A stretch of DNA of 64,000 bases, taken from the NCBI GenBank assembly GCA_018287875.1, contig JAGVVL010000022.1, positions 1 through 64,000 on the forward strand, in the 5' to 3' direction. The notes under the pieces are model-generated. The model worked only from the letters and a program-made list of their open reading frames with translations, had not been told where the DNA came from and searched no databases. This stretch comes from Nigrospora sphaerica. Taxonomy: Eukaryota > Ascomycota > Sordariomycetes > Amphisphaeriales > Apiosporaceae. A program made the position numbers and the translations under genes. Position 1 is the first letter of the stretch. The number at the start of each line of letters is the position of its first letter. Below, piece by piece: positions 1 to 13,413 of this stretch.

Positions 1-2770
1 AAGAAGCCATGGCCTTTATCGCCGACAGGGGGCGAACCGTGGTGTACGGCCCGTAAGAAGGGGATCGCCACGCCACTGCGTGCCGTTTGTACGCATGCAA
101 AGATTTTGCAAAAGAATTTCGACGATAAGTAGACCGTCTTCTAGATGACGTGCTGCGTGATTTAGGCGACAAAGAATGTAAAACCCGATTCGCGAGATAT
201 GGTAGCGGTTACCATGCTTCGTGGTGAGGGTCCCACCAGACGTCACGATCTCGATGCAGACAGTATCACAGTACAAATAACACGGAATTAGAAGCGCATA
301 GGCCCCACAGACCGGGCCTCCAACAGCACGCATAACCCAAGCCTTGTAGCAGCTGATGTCAATGCCACAGAGAACAGCAAATGCTGCCTTCCGCGCGGCA
401 TGCCCAAACGAGACGACCGCTGCTAGTATATACCAGATTTGTCACCGGCTCGTGTCTAACCGGCCGTGCGCGCCACGTTCCCAAAGCGCAGCACTTGGCC
501 AGCTGGTGCTCCAGGCTTCTATCCGCAAGGCCAGAGGCGGACTGCGCGTACCGGAGGGGAAAGCGGTGCATGTAGGGCATCGGCAGTCGATTGGATGATC
601 GGTACGACGAAGCCGATGAAACATCAGGGGTGAACCGTTAAACTCAGGCCGGGTCTATAGGTCCAGAGCCGGTATCATCTCGCAGCGAATCCAATGGTAA
701 AGTCAGGAGAGCCGTTGCGTAGTAGCTCTATCACGGTTCGGGGCTGGCACACCGAGTCGGGGGAGAGGTAGCGGCTGGCGTTCAGCCGAGGTCGGCCCTA
801 TGCCAACAACAATGCTCCTTCGGAACGTGGTACGGACTGGAAGGACATACGCAGTTATCGGCACCGCAGAGACCAGGGCATGACGACCACAAATTGGCGG
901 CGTGCATACGGGAGTGGCGGGGACGATGGTAGGGTTGAAGTAGCAACTTGCTCTTGTTCCCAAGGAATTTGAACTTCATCGGGATGGCACGATAGTCACT
1001 CGCCGAGTACGGGAGCCCCGCAAGGGATATGGTGCGCCACTGGAAGACGCCCTGCAAGGAGGCCTCGCATCGTCGTCTTCTCTCCTTTTCGGGGCTTTGC
1101 TAGCATTGGGGCGTCGACGAAGACAAGCCGTCTCGTGCCTTTCTTCTCCGAGGGACCAGGCTAGTGCACGGGGCGCACGTAACCATACTCAGTCGTTCGG
1201 CACCCTCCTTATTCTCCTGCCCGGGTAGTTTCGAGCACGCGATGGATTCGGGAATGCACTCGGGCTTGTACGTGAGCGACGAAGACGGTGCCTTACGCGC
1301 CCCGTGGGAACCGATCGGAACAAGACCTCGTTTTCTTCTCTCCATGCGTTCCCATGTAGTAAGACGCGCCCGAGCTATACTACGATCGTTCGGCCTATGC
1401 CGTCTATTGCCCCCGAAAATGGAATAAACGGGTTTAGATCCGGCACGGGGCCGAGCGTTGTGCGATGGGAGGTATCGGAGGAGCACCGTGTGTGCGCAGG
1501 CTCGGCCGGCGGCTCGCCGAGGCGTTACGCGAGCATAGCTATGCGGCCCGGCCCATCCATCGAAAGAGCGATGCACCCTACGGGAACGCCGCCTGGTACG
1601 AGACCGCCTTCGATTTCGTTCTTACACATTCGTGTGCCGGTGATCGCGGCCGGTGGCTTCGGTGGTTCCGGCAGCCGCTCCAACAAAGCCATGGTAATGC
1701 CAGAGGTTGCGGCCGTACTCGATTCCATGACCGTCGTCCGTGTGCACCGGAGGGGGGAGTGGGATGCAGCCAGGGTGCGCTTGATTAGGCGTACTTGGTC
1801 GTAGAATACCGGCGCGTCGATGACCGCTTCTAGCGATGTCGAAGAACACCCGAATGACTGTGTGAGAACCGTGCTACCTCTGGATTTGAATGCTTTCTCT
1901 AGCCCCGACCAGCCTACAGGGGATGGTCATCGATCGTATGACCCCCCTCATCGATGCGCCGCGGTTGTTAAGGCGTCTTAGTCGCCATCCGTTCTCGTTG
2001 TTCGGGGTTTCGACGCCGGACGAAACCCCAGGCCCTCCTGCTCTTGGGTCCTGTCGCCTACGGCGAACGAAGGCCGCTGCAGAAGCTTCAAGGCCGATCG
2101 AAGACGGCTCGACAGAGACGGGGCGGGGCGCCTCGGGTGGTACGTTCGTCGACGGATGATGAAGGCCCCGGGGGTACGGATGTCTCGTGTCGGCGCGGCA
2201 GGAGTGCGAAGGACAGAATGCCTCGAGGCCCTCCAGGGAGTCGGCGGCGCGTCGACGTTCTGGTGGGCGTGGTTAGGGACGGTTTCTGTTTAGTTGTAAG
2301 CGCCCCCGTGGCGCCCGAGCGACGGTTAGCACTAGCGAGGTTCTGCCCAGAGACCGGCAGACGCTGTACCCGATGGTGGCAGTGAGTTGGGTTCTGTGAA
2401 GCGAGGTGTCGCGTTAAAGAGAAGCCCGTGGTGGGCATTCTGCGTCGTTTGCCGGAACCCGATCAGAGAGGGATTCCCCACCTGACCAGCCCGGCGCGGT
2501 GTCTGCCCGTAGCCTAACCGTCTTCCCACATGTTCCGTAGTACCATTCCTATCCGACCGAACGACAGCATCGCCCGCCCAAGCGGGGGGCTCCGAGGACG
2601 CTAGAAGCCGCCGAGAACGAAGCCTCGGGGGACATACCGGGCAGTAGGCCGGTGGTGGGTGTATCATCGCCAGCCGGGGTGTTGCCACGACGGAGCCCGA
2701 ATGCGGGCGGGGCCATCCGTTGAAGCACCAGCTCGAGGCGTTGCCGCGTCGCGTCCTGCCGCCCTATAGC
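1..2770. other. GC-rich stretch without a recognisable gene
   Basis: Many overlapping short open frames exist on both strands, which is expected in GC-rich DNA. None carries a domain, a signal peptide or a convincing intron pattern that I recognise. The reverse-strand frame at 16-333 has a protein-like composition, but no family can be named. I see no tRNA, rRNA or terminal repeat here. Confidence 0.5.
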
Positions 2771-2774
2771 TGAT

Positions 2775-2850
2775 TTCCTGGCAGGACCAACGCCTAGACA
2801 GGACCCACGCCCAGGCAGAGCCAACGCCTAGACAGGGCCGACGCCCAAAT
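2775..2850. repeat. short tandem repeat, about 18-20 bp units
   Basis: The phrase CCAACGCCTAGACAGG and close variants (CCCACGCCCAGGCAGA, CCGACGCCC) recur head to tail about four times. It is an imperfect minisatellite with no coding interpretation. Confidence 0.7.
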
Positions 2851-2869
2851 CACCCAACTTATAATACTC

Positions 2870-5800
2870 GACAACGCACACTCCTGGTGGAGGTGGCGGC
2901 CGCAAAGGATGCTGTGCCGACGTCGAACGTCTGGGTTCTGCCAGCCCGAGCGAACCCATGGCCCCGGCAAACAGCAGGACAGGTTCTGGGAGAGCGCTCC
3001 GTGCGTTTGGAACAACACGCAGGGCGACGTCCCCGGCACACCAGTAAGTAACCCCCGCGCGCGCGAGCATAGAAATGGCGGCGCATCGTTCACGAGGCCA
3101 GGCCGCACCGACCGGACGGGCTGGTTTGCGCTCTTGAACAATTCGCACTTCGGCCGTCCGCTGACAGGATCCTCCGCGCACGTGAAGCCGATCATACCAG
3201 CCGACGAGCAGCCCGTCGTGGTGGCTCGACTACGCAGCCGTCCCGGCCGCTGGCCTGGACAAGGGCTTGGGCGCTGGACGCGACGCGCACACCGACTCGG
3301 ACCACCATGGAGATACCACGGCCGGCCCCGTCGTGTCCATCTACGGCAACCCCGAAGCCGAGAAGAACGTCGCGCACGCCAACAACCCCAGAGGCCAGCG
3401 CCTGGAGCAGCGGATGATGGGTGAACCGGATATTTCTATCGTTGCGAGACCATGCGCTACTGGCTCGTCTCCTGACTGCCCCTCGGTCGGCCGTCGGCTA
3501 CCCGCTATCGAATGTCGAGTCGGACCGGACGGTAACAGCCAGACTTGAAATGGGGATCTTGAAGGCGGGGGAGTCGAATATTATCTAACATGCCTCGTTT
3601 CCTCGGCAAATTTGGTCGACGGACGAAGGACCGTCGGCGGTAGCGCCCGCTCGCTGCATCGCAACGTCGGGGGTTTTGTTCCCACGTGGCACCAGGAGGA
3701 CGGTACGCCGAAAAATGGAACCATGGCAAAACAGAGGTGGGCTCCATTCAACACCGCCAGGTCGCAGGCCTCGCACGGTCAATGGTTGACCATGTTTCAA
3801 GGGCCTGTCTAAGACGCGTTTGCCCAGGCGAGGGAGGGATCGTGAGAAGCACCTGGACGCCATCAGTGATATTGCCGAGAACGAGCTCGACCGCGTACTC
3901 GCTCAGCCGCCACTTGGCACACCCAAGCCATCCCGACCCGATCCCACGCGATTCGCCCGGACCAGACCCGTGTTTAGCGGCAGGACGACAGGCGGCGGAC
4001 ACCGGTGAACCAAAGACGCCCTGCGAAACCAACCCTGGCATGTCCCCGCGCGCAGGGCTCGCCCGAGGAACGCGCACGAAGGTGTGAAGCGACAACCTAC
4101 GAGCCGGCGAGAGAGGATGCCGTGATGTTGTTTCTGTGCTCTTTAGCAGGACCGGCCGCGTCCAGCGAATCGCACGCGAACGCAAGGAGGAAAACTCAGT
4201 ACGCGGCGATTGCATTTCGCGATCCCATGCGGCCCAGAGTACGCCACCACCACGAGCGGGGAGGCCGTATAATTTCGGAGAGTGCATGGGCCGAGTCCTA
4301 CTACGCTCGCGTACCCTGGCCGAGCCAAGGGGCGGAAGGGCACACAGTCACGCGATGCTCGGAACGTACAGCCGTCAGCCAGATACCGCTTTCGGCCCAC
4401 CGGCCGCGGGCTCCCGGGGACAGGCGGCATCGCGGGCATAAGAAGCATCGATCGGCCGTGACGCGCCCGAACACCGAATCCGTGGACCGCGGGGCCTACT
4501 GAGGTCGACGCCGGCGGAAGGAAAATATCGTCTTCCGGGCTTGCGTACGAACACGAACGGGGCGACGGTGTGGACCGACCACGGCGAAGCCTCCCGGCGA
4601 GAAAGGGAAGAACGGCGCCGGGGCCCAATACCGAGCCCGTCTCGAGCACGTCTGCCAAGGACCATCCGGCCAAGACGGCATGTGGCGGTCTTTACGATAC
4701 GTCGTTGCCCGCAAGGCCGGGGAACCAAAGCGGCAGGGTCAGCAGGGCAGATGCTACGGCCGCCAAGCGACGGATCTCACCATCGGCTGCGTGGGGGAGC
4801 CGGTGGTCGGGCTGTCTGGCATCGCACGCCGCGCTGCCTGCTTGGCCTGGGAGGCTTGGCGATCGTCGAGGAATGCTGCCCCCCGATGTCCTACGCCCTC
4901 GCGGCCCGGTGGGTGGGATTTGCCACGGCAGCAGGCGCGGCTATCTCCAGACATTGCTTTGCCGCCAACGGCCGCAGAGGCTGAACGATGGTATCGAAAA
5001 GTTTGACAACGAGGTGGGGTCTGGGTTCGAGGACAGGTCACGCAGGGGCCACTATCATTTTCAAGTACGAAGTGTGTGCCTGAGGATTGTGCCTCGGGGC
5101 AATATTCACTTCACCTCGGACGCAGTATCGCAACGGTGGCCCTATTAATGGCATGTGCGACAGCGGGTTCCAAGAACCCGCGCACTCGCCAGCATTGGGG
5201 GCCTCGGCGGAACGGCGACTGCCGTAGGCGATACAGACACGCGAGGCCTTGCCCGCCGTGGGGCGATGAGTGCGCAGCGCCATCGAACTGTGCATCGACG
5301 CCCATGCCGTTGAGGACGCACCCTTCAGGCGGCCTCTCCGCAGGAGGTGGCCCGTCTGTGTCGTCGAAGTGGCTGGCTGTCCGGGTTCTTCGAGAGGCGC
5401 CGCTGGGGTGACTGGAAATGACGAACCTTTCGTTTTGGCGCCAGGGAGAGACAGGCTGAGAGAGTCCATGCTCCATGGGGCGAAGCAACCAACTCACGAA
5501 CGCACACGGGGCTGTGCGCCTACCCACAAGCAGCTCCGTAACGAACTGAGGAAAGTCGTCCCACGGCCGGCCCATCGTGAATCGCCAGTACTTGGCAGAC
5601 GCCTCCTTCCTGCCCAGCCGGCCGCGTAGTGGGCTTTGTGTGCGAAGAGAGTATACCTGCCTCAGACCGAGCGAGTATGGGAACGCCTCTGTCCTATTGT
5701 GGCGCCATAGGGCTCGATAAGTCCACCCTCTTCTCGACGGACGTGCAGCGCACCTCCGAGACTTGTTTCGCCGGCCAGCGCGCACCTTGTTGGCCCGCGT

Positions 5801-8800
5801 CGCCCTGCCGGACATACTGTGCTTCTCTCGCAACCAAGATGGCCGCGTCCTGTCCGATGGTATCGAACTGCCGGTGGGGATTCGGGAGGCGTGCCGGCCG
5901 TCGTACGACGAGAGAGTAGACTTTTCATCTCGAGTCCCACTGCGGAGCGCAGGGCGGCGACGTCGGAGGCGGTGACGCGAAGAAGCATCGACGTTGCCGC
6001 AGGGGGCCCCAGGAAGGGCTCCAGGCTGGGAATAGGAGAGCAGGGGCGGAGTGTGGAACGGGGGCAGAGTGTGGTAACAATTGAAGTCCTCTGGACGTTA
6101 CAGCTAAGCTGGTCCTGCTGGACCTGAAAGTCGCGGCCTAGCGCGCCCATTTCGCGTGCTCTTCCGCGGGGTTCCACTGGCCCGTGGGTGAACCGCTCTC
6201 TTCGGCCGGGTTGCCTCGCCATGCCAGGAAGCCTCGCCATTTCGTGCTCCTGTTAGGCCCCGCTTAACCCCGGTCCCCTACTCTACGGCTGGTGAGACGA
6301 GCCTAGGGACTTTGTAGGTTCTCCGGCGAGCCTGGCCATGCCGGCGTTTTTATGACGAACGGGTTAATCCTGGCGTAACGCGGAAGCCACCAGCTGGCCA
6401 GGAGGCGTACGGATGTCGACGCAGCGAATGGGAGATGACGTCCCGGGCGATTCACTCGCGGGTCGAAGGCAACCATAATCTACTCCGGTATCATCCATGC
6501 TGCCTCCCCCCTCCCCCCAATTTTCTAGGCGAAGTGAACCAACCGAACGGTCGAAGCGGCCCCTCCTTTCGATCTGACTCACCACGTCCACGGCTGAGGA
6601 ACCGCCGTCGTCCCCACCCCGTCCCAGCCCGGAGCCGCCGACGTCGCACCACCCAGACGGCATCGCTTGGATCCGAAGACGGGGGACGAGCTCGCCAGCT
6701 TGGCAGCTGTCCGATCCGCTTTACAGAGGACTGGTGTTGTCTTCGCGCGCGTAACGTTACGTGCTGGCCCAGACGCGACCTTTTGGCATCGCAGGCCAAA
6801 AGCACGACCAGCGCGTTTGTTGGGTCTCGTCACGGCTGCTGGCCACTGGTCCACTTCTCGAGGTTGAGCTGTCGGGTCTCCTAATGCCGGACGGCATCGG
6901 TCCATGCGTGCCAAAGACATGGCCCTTGGACTTCGGCTCTTGTGGCTCGGCTGGAAGTGTCCCCCAAGCAGGGGCCGTAGATGTACGGGCGTGAGCCCGG
7001 GTGCCACGCCCGGCAGAGCGGTCGCCAGCCGGCGCATGGCAAACCAGGTTCGTCGGCCGTGGCCCGTCGACAGCGGACAGCCGGTCCTGCGACTGGCTTC
7101 GCTTGCCTGCGGTGCATCCGTCGCAGGCCGCCCTGCCGGACACTCTTTGGTTCAGGTGCTCCAGTCGCGCCGGCGGCCGTGGTCTGCGGGCGTGCGCCGG
7201 TCTTGCCTCTTCTCGGCCATTCGACCTACTGGTTCGTGCTCCACTGCTGTGACTGGCGGAGAAGCAAGGCTGCCTGGATTGCCCCTCGTGACGATGGCAG
7301 GCTGTCTTTCCATCCCCCGAACCACGAGCTGTTTGGCACGAACTACGAACATCGGTGCCGAATACGCAGGGCAAAGGCTACACGACCTGCGTTGGGACCG
7401 GGCACAGCGCTGCAGAAAGTGGAAAGCTCCGGCTGGTATGACGCGTCTCCCACCCTCTCAAGACGCCGCCTCAACGAAGTGTAGATCCAGGCCCTTGTAC
7501 CAGTGTCCATCCACCCATCCCACCTCGTAGTCCCTAGTCAACTCCTACTCGATACCTCGATTTCCGTGTTTTTCTTCCCCATGGCGACCGGGAACACAGA
7601 TGCTCCAAGCTGCTCATCCCGTGTCGACGACCGCACCGCCTCCCAAACCACTATTCAATGAAGTATGTCCTCGGCCTATGCCGGTTTCGTGCGGGCATGG
7701 CCCAGCGAGCCGGGCAAACCCATCGTACCGACCGAGGAGGGGCCCGAGCCCCTCGACATTGTAGATAGTGCGACACAGAACCGCGAAGATAGGGTACACA
7801 TCGGTCGCTGAACACGTCGATGGCCGATGCCTGTGAGCAGCACACGCTTCACAGCCACCTGTCCGCACGAAGACGAATACTGCCGTATCTCACGAACGAT
7901 GCCAACCCAAAGCCCCGACTGCTCCACCGGGCACCGGAAATAACTTCCAGTCCTCTCTCTGGACGTCGGTGCCCGTCGGTCGCCCCCAGTCCCCAGGCGG
8001 TCGCAGGCCCGGTGCGTGGGCGCGCGTCGGGTTGGCACTGCGGGACACTTACTCGAATAGGCACAGGGCCCATCCCGTCGAGCTCCTTGTCACATACCGT
8101 TGGGCCCTCGGCCGGCACGTCGGACGGTCAGCACCAGACGAGCCTGATGCCGACGGCCGAGACGGAGCGGGTAGGAGTCGCCTCGGGACTCCCCAGGCCG
8201 GAAAGCCCTGCAGAGGAACACGACCACCACCGTACTTCCCTAGATCGCCTTTTGGATGCTGCAGTGGCCTCTAAATCTGGGAACAAGATGTCAAACCTTT
8301 CATGTTAGCACTGGGTCTCCACCTCCCTTATTCCAGCATGGCTTGACAGAGAGGAGATAAGCGTATGACTGCAAGACCGTCGGTCCGTCAGTGGGGGCAC
8401 GCTGGCGATCGCTAGCGCCAGGGAGCCGGAGGCCGGTAGGCCAGGTTTGCATCATTAGGATCGTTGCATGATCCTGGGAACCCCAGCCACGGGCACATGG
8501 GATTAGAAACAGGAGCGTAAACGGATGTCTTCGCCGCAGGAGACGCCCTGGCAGTCCACTCCGTCTCGTGCTCCCGCCTGTTTCTGCTCGGTACGCCGCC
8601 TGTCTTCGGCATACGTCGTTTAGTCGCCAACGAGGCCGCCGAGGCGTGCAAGGCGTGGCCACCAAGGGCCCCTCGGTGCATCCAAAAACGCATCTCACAT
8701 ACCGTGCAAGGCCAGGCCGCCCGAGTAGGTCGCCTGGCACCGGCGAAGGTAGGCCTGTCGTCAGGCGCCTCCGAGGAAGAGCGCGCTCCCTGGCTGGATA

Positions 8801-8810
8801 GATGGTCGTT
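2870..8810. other. GC-rich region, no supportable gene
   Basis: Open frames of up to 240 codons occur (for example reverse strand 5111-5833, forward 3190-3424 and 6904-7530), but they overlap frames of similar length on the other strand and show no recognisable domain. The forward segment near 3260-3420 reads as a plausible hydrophilic protein fragment that I cannot name. The region may hold decayed genes. Confidence 0.45.
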
Positions 8811-8873
8811 GTTAGCTAGCCAAATCAAGTTTTAGTCCGTTTCTGTGCCATTGAAGAAAACAGGGAGTATTTC

Positions 8874-9575
8874 TTGGCAACTGCTTTTGTCGTGTTGGAC
8901 CACGTAGCAGTCTTCCGGTGGGCGGATCGCCGGCCCACGAGGTTCACACCAGCGGCAGACTGGCTTCGAGTTCGCGCACCTTGGGCCTTGTTGTCACGTA
9001 TCGGAAGCTTTTTCACAAGCCCGCATCGCTTGCCGGAGCTGCAGCGACCTCGCTTTGAGCCCGCCGAGGTGGGAGCAGCCCGCCAAAGCACACCGACAGA
9101 GTGCAGAAGGTTGGAATTCGCTATCAGAGGCTCCGCAAAGCCGTTCAGAAACGGGAAACAGTACAACCCTCCTCCACAGTCGTCAGTCAAGAAGATCCAG
9201 GAGCGCCTGAAGGACAACAAGTGGAAGTCGCTCCGCAGTGAGCTTGACAAGCTAGGCTGGACCAACGACTCCACAGTTGGGCTCACAAGCCACCTCTCCG
9301 CAGTCGGCATCAACCCGAGCCTTTTCCAGCCGGACACACCCATCAACCTGGCAGTGACGTCGCTCACGGGTCCTCACATGCTATCGCAATCCACAGTTGT
9401 CGACAGCTGCGGGTCATCCCACATCGTGAACGACCACTCCCTACTTCAGGAGGATCCTTTGTTCCGGCACCTCCTGGGAGGGTGGTGGAGGCCGGGTCTT
9501 CGGCCTTTAGCATCAGAGGCACCGGCACACGTGTGCTCAAGGGGCACTCCTTGGTGTTGGTGGTATCAAGCTTGA
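8874..9575 (+). pseudogene. copia gag C-terminus and protease fragment
   Basis: The frame reads through a basic gag-like region and reaches the protease motif VDSCGSSHIVND near 9395-9430. The copia protease motif is normally VDSGASSH with DSG at the active site. Here the residues after the catalytic Asp-Ser are Cys-Gly, so the site is altered or locally out of frame. Downstream of the motif the frame loses homology and runs to a stop, and the continuation lies in another frame. No clear zinc knuckle is left in the gag part. This is the 5' part of the element's polyprotein. Confidence 0.75.
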
Positions 9576-9579
9576 CCTC

Positions 9580-10437
9580 ACGCTACGCAACGTCGACTTA
9601 GTCGAGGGTTTCCACACCAATATCATCTCAGAGGGCCTCCTAAACGACGCAAGTGTCTGGTACTGCGGCAAGGATTGCACACTGAGAGTCGGTTCGCTCA
9701 AGAACAACGCTGTGGTGCGACAGTTACAGAGAGTAGGCAACCTAGTGTTTATGGAATACAAGCCGATCTACTCTTCTTACTCCGTTGCTCCACAACCCCT
9801 CTCAGCACCGTCAGGAACGGTACGATCGTTTGCAGTCGTGAGAAGAGCCCCTACAGGCTATGTGCAGGACAAGAAAACAGCAGTGAGAAAGGACTCAGAG
9901 GCCATATGGCACGCCAGGACTGGACATCTTGGTGTGACGGCCCTGAGGATGCTCCCAGAAAGAAGCAAGAACGTTGGTATCGCGGGTGAACCCATGGGAA
10001 CATGTGAGGTCTGCAAACTGGCGCATGCCAGTAAGGTTGTCAGCCGACGGCCTACGGAAAGAGCCTCAAGGCCGTTCTTCAAGGTCCTCTGGGACCTATT
10101 CGACTTTCCCAGAGGATACGACGGCTCTCAGTGGCTACTGGTGCTTAAGGACGACTACAGCGGCAAGCTCTGGTCCTTTCCGACGCCCACGAAGAGCCAT
10201 ACCCAGCTATTCAAGATCATCAGAAGCTTCGAAAGGCATGTCCTGCGACGCTACAACCTTCACCTTTGTGTCCTCAAGCACGACGGGGAGAAGGGCGTGA
10301 TAGCGATCAACGGCATGACCGAATACGAGCGCTGGGCAGACTCTGAAGGGATAGAGATTCAGACCTCACCCCCATACACGCACGAGCCGAACGGAGGCCC
10401 GGAGAGAGCTGGCCAGGAGATAATTGTTCGATCCTGA
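9580..10437 (+). pseudogene. copia GAG-pre-integrase and integrase core
   Basis: The integrase zinc-binding HHCC motif is visible around 9905-10030 (WHARTGHLG, then CEVC). The catalytic core follows, with D in FKVLWDLFDF and VLKDDYSG, D in LKHDGEKGV and E in GPERAGQEI, which fits the D,D,E pattern of retroelement integrases. The frame terminates at 10435-10437 just after the conserved Glu, while homologous sequence goes on in another frame. It would insert element cDNA into the host genome; this copy is not expected to be functional. Confidence 0.85.
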
Positions 10438-10439
10438 AA

Positions 10440-10873
10440 ATGCTGTCGCATGCCAGCCTCCCTAAGGTGCTATGGCCGGAGTCAACCACCGCTGCGACGA
10501 AACTCATCAACATGAGCCCAGCTCAGTCGCAGCGCTTCCGAAGCCCTAACGAGGTGCTAGACGAATGGTTTCTCTTAACCAGACGCATTACAGCCCTCAG
10601 GAGCTGCGAGAGGCTCAGGCAGACCTCCGACCGGTCTGGAGCGGCATATACGTCTTCGGTTGCAAGGCTTTCGTCCTTCACCAAAGGCGCGCTGCTGGGA
10701 CAGACCGCAGAGCGTTCAAGGTTCAAAACAGGGCACAGATAGGATATCTGGTCGGCTATGCCGCCAGCAACATCTACAAAATCTGGCTGCCAAAGCACGG
10801 CAAGGTCATTCAGACGCGAGACGTCACATTCGACGAAACGCAGTTCTATAAGGAAAAGAGTCAGAACGGTTAG
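10440..10873 (+). pseudogene. copia integrase C-terminal region
   Basis: Homology continues from the integrase core with LKMLSHASLPKVLWPE, then switches frame near 10590 and goes on through VFGCKAFVLHQRRAA and IGYLVGYAASN to TRDVTFDE. The last part is the typical link between copia integrase and reverse transcriptase, in which the proteins carry a G(C/S)KA and a V-F-DE motif. A stop at about 10871-10873 separates it from the reverse transcriptase frame. Confidence 0.8.
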
Positions 10874-10881
10874 ACCCTGAG

Positions 10882-12390
10882 GTGCTAGAGTACCTGCAGG
10901 TCGATCAAGAAGACATCCCTTTGAGCGAGGCAGGCTTCACGAATGAAACACTGCAGCTCTGGAACAGGCTCGAGGAGCTAGATGACAGTGTCGGTACAGC
11001 ATTGCGTCCTGAAAGCTCCCAAGAAGCTCACCTTGGGGACTTAGGGGAAGGCAACGCTCCCGAGGGAACAGTCGACAAGAACTCGGGGGTGGATGTCGCT
11101 CCTGAAGGCTCGTCAGGTGCTCATGAGCCTGGCGGACCGGATGCGCAAGCTGGACCCCTCACACCTGAGTCCTCACCAGGACCTGGGGCTACAGGGGAGG
11201 GTGCCATCAATCCACAAGTCCCATTGAGAGCGACGAGTGGAGGTGTAAGCCAAGGGATAGCTACTGAAGCGTCCTCAAGGGCTACACCAAACCAGGATCG
11301 GATTCTTGATTCGATCACAGTGGCTCTACCAGAGTCAGAGAGACCTCAGAGGGAACAGCCTCAGAGATTCCGCAGACCTCGCGCACGGCCAACCCCCTCA
11401 GCAGAGACAGAACTGAGGAGGAGCGGGAGAGTCAGGATTAGGAGGGACGGGACGCAGAACTCATTCTTCGCGGTCCAATACACCCCTGAGGAGATACAAG
11501 TGCAGGAGACTAATCACCTCCATGCGCTCCTCGGGACGTTCCTCACAGGGGAAGATGTCCTCCAGAACGGGGATTCTCTCCACAGGACTGTTCACGCGCG
11601 CGTATTCACGGCGTGTCGGTCAACAAGAGCAACAGAAAGCGATTCCAGAGAAGAAGGGAGAACTCTATCTCCACCACCACGCTCCTGGCATGAATTAGCT
11701 ACTCATCCCAGGGGAGAGGACTTCAGGAACGCTACAGAGCTCGAGATTAAGAAGGCAGACGAGATGGGGATCTGGAAGCCAGCGCGACGCACGCCAGGCC
11801 TCTTCACACTGCCCTTAAAATGGGTCTTCTCCGACAAGTATAACGAGAACAACGTTCACCTGCGATGCAAGGCAAGGATCGTCGTCAGAGGCGACAAGCA
11901 GATGGTCAACACCCTTGAGAGCACCTACGCAGCTACTTTAGCTGCCAGGTCGTTCAGGATCATGATGGCTATCGTGGCACACTTCGGTTATGAGGTACGA
12001 CAGTTCGACGTGGTCAACGCCTTTTTAAACGCACTTTTCAGTAAGGACGCGGAGCCTATCTACGTGGAGTATCCGCCAGGCTACGAGAGAGAGGGCTACG
12101 TCCTGCGTCTTCTCAGGGCTCTTTATGGGCTACGGGAATCACCTCTTCTATGGTTTAGAGACTTCTCAAGCACCCTCGAGAAGCTCGGGCTTCGGTCCTC
12201 CCCGGAGGAGCCATGCCTATACCACAATGAGGAGCGCACGATCTTCGTGGTGTTCTACGTGGACGACTTTCTCGTCTGCAATAGGCCCGACAAGCGAGAC
12301 GAGGCCTTGAGACTCATCGAAGCGCTTAAGAAGGCGTATGAGCTGAAGGACCAAGGGAAGTCAACTACTATCTTGGTGTCAGGGTCGTTC
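10882..12390 (+). pseudogene. copia linker and reverse transcriptase
   Basis: A long acidic, proline- and serine-rich linker (roughly codons 1-250) precedes a Ty1/copia reverse transcriptase domain. Recognisable blocks are LPLKWVFSDKYN, CKARIVVRGDKQ, RQFDVVNAFLNA, YVEYPPGYE, LLRALYGLRESPLLWF and the catalytic VVFYVDDFLV. After the YVDD block the homologous frame is lost at a GGG run near 12355, where one extra base would keep the reading frame. The downstream continuation is in the frame that ends at 13274. Confidence 0.9.
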
Positions 12391-13274
12391 GCGAGCTACA
12401 GAACGGTCTCCTCTGGCTATGTCACGACGCCTATCTCGAGAAGGTCGCCAAACGCTTCAATCTTCACCAAGGAAGACCCCCAGCAACGCCGCTTCCTCAG
12501 ATGCCACTCAGGACGCACTCGGGGGTGGCTCCGAAGCACAGGATACAGGCTTTCCAGGAGCGCGTCGGAAGCATCCTCTACAGCGCCATTATGGTCAGAC
12601 CGGACTTAGCATACGCAGCCTCGCAACTATCTCGCCACCTGACGAACCCCTCTCAGGACCATTTAGACGCGGCAGATTGGTGCATTCGCTATGCCTATAG
12701 CACGAGATTCGTGTCCATACGCTACGGGAAGCCATTAATACACCAAGTGGCCCCTCAAGCCATAGCGATCTCGACAGACGCATCCTTCGCAGACGATCCA
12801 GACACTAGAAAGTCGTCCCAGGGATACCTCATCCAGCTGTTCGGAGGACCAGTCGTCTGGAAAGCGAGCCGACAAGCTACAGTTACCACTTCCACCACTG
12901 AAGCCGAGTTACTGGCCCTCAGTGAGGCAGCAAAGGAAACAGTAGCCCTAAGGCGCCTTTTCAGAGATATCCAATTAGTCTTGGACACACCATTCAGCAT
13001 AGCCTGTGATAACCAGCAGACGATTCGCCTCGTGATTGGTAGCAGCGAAAGGATATCCACCAAGCTACGCCATGTGGACATCCATAACCTATGGCTACGC
13101 CAGGAGTATGCTCGAGGAGCGTTCCAACTGACCTATCTTGCCACAAAGGACATGCCGGCCGACGGATTGACGAAGAACCTAAGCAGGGCAAAGTTTGAGC
13201 ACTTCAAGACCCTTCTCAACCTACAGGACATACGACAAGTAACGGAGAAGCAGGAGAAGGCTGTTAGGAGTTAA
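12391..13274 (+). pseudogene. copia reverse transcriptase tail and RNase H
   Basis: The frame carries the end of the reverse transcriptase (QERVGSILYSAIMVRPDLA, SRHLTNPSQDH) and a complete-looking RNase H: catalytic Asp in AISTDASFADD, Glu in TTEAELLALSEAA, Asp in ACDNQQTI, and the RHVDIHNLWLRQ block. It ends at 13274 inside a sequence that also looks like a retroelement polypurine tract. This is the best preserved part of the element. Confidence 0.9.
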
Positions 13275-13413
13275 GGCGGTTTAATTCCGGGGCCCAGCCA
13301 GCTGGGACACCCCTCCCGACCGACCAGCGGCGGGCAAAACGTGCAAAGCAACACTGGGTATCAGCCCTGACGGGCGAAACAACAAGAGATATCCGGGCTT
13401 TCGCCCCACAGAC
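13240..13413 (+). promoter_or_regulatory. candidate polypurine tract and 3' LTR of the copia element
   Basis: GGAGAAGCAGGAGAAGG (about 13243-13260) is purine-only and sits directly before TGTTAGGAG, a standard LTR start. A possible LTR end is CCCCACA near 13413. Without a matching 5' LTR this cannot be confirmed. Confidence 0.35.

Noticed and set aside
1622..1804. Forward frame with VPVIAAGGFGGSG, like a flavin or TIM-barrel phosphate-binding loop
   Set aside because: It is a single short match inside a frame with no other family blocks, and the opposite strand has frames of similar length.
5111..5833. Reverse-strand frame of 240 codons
   Set aside because: Despite its length, the composition is Arg/Ser/Pro-rich as expected for random GC-rich DNA, and no motif or start context supports it.
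8825..9367. Reverse-strand frame of 180 codons over the copia gag region
   Set aside because: The forward strand here connects to the copia protease; the reverse frame has no recognisable feature.
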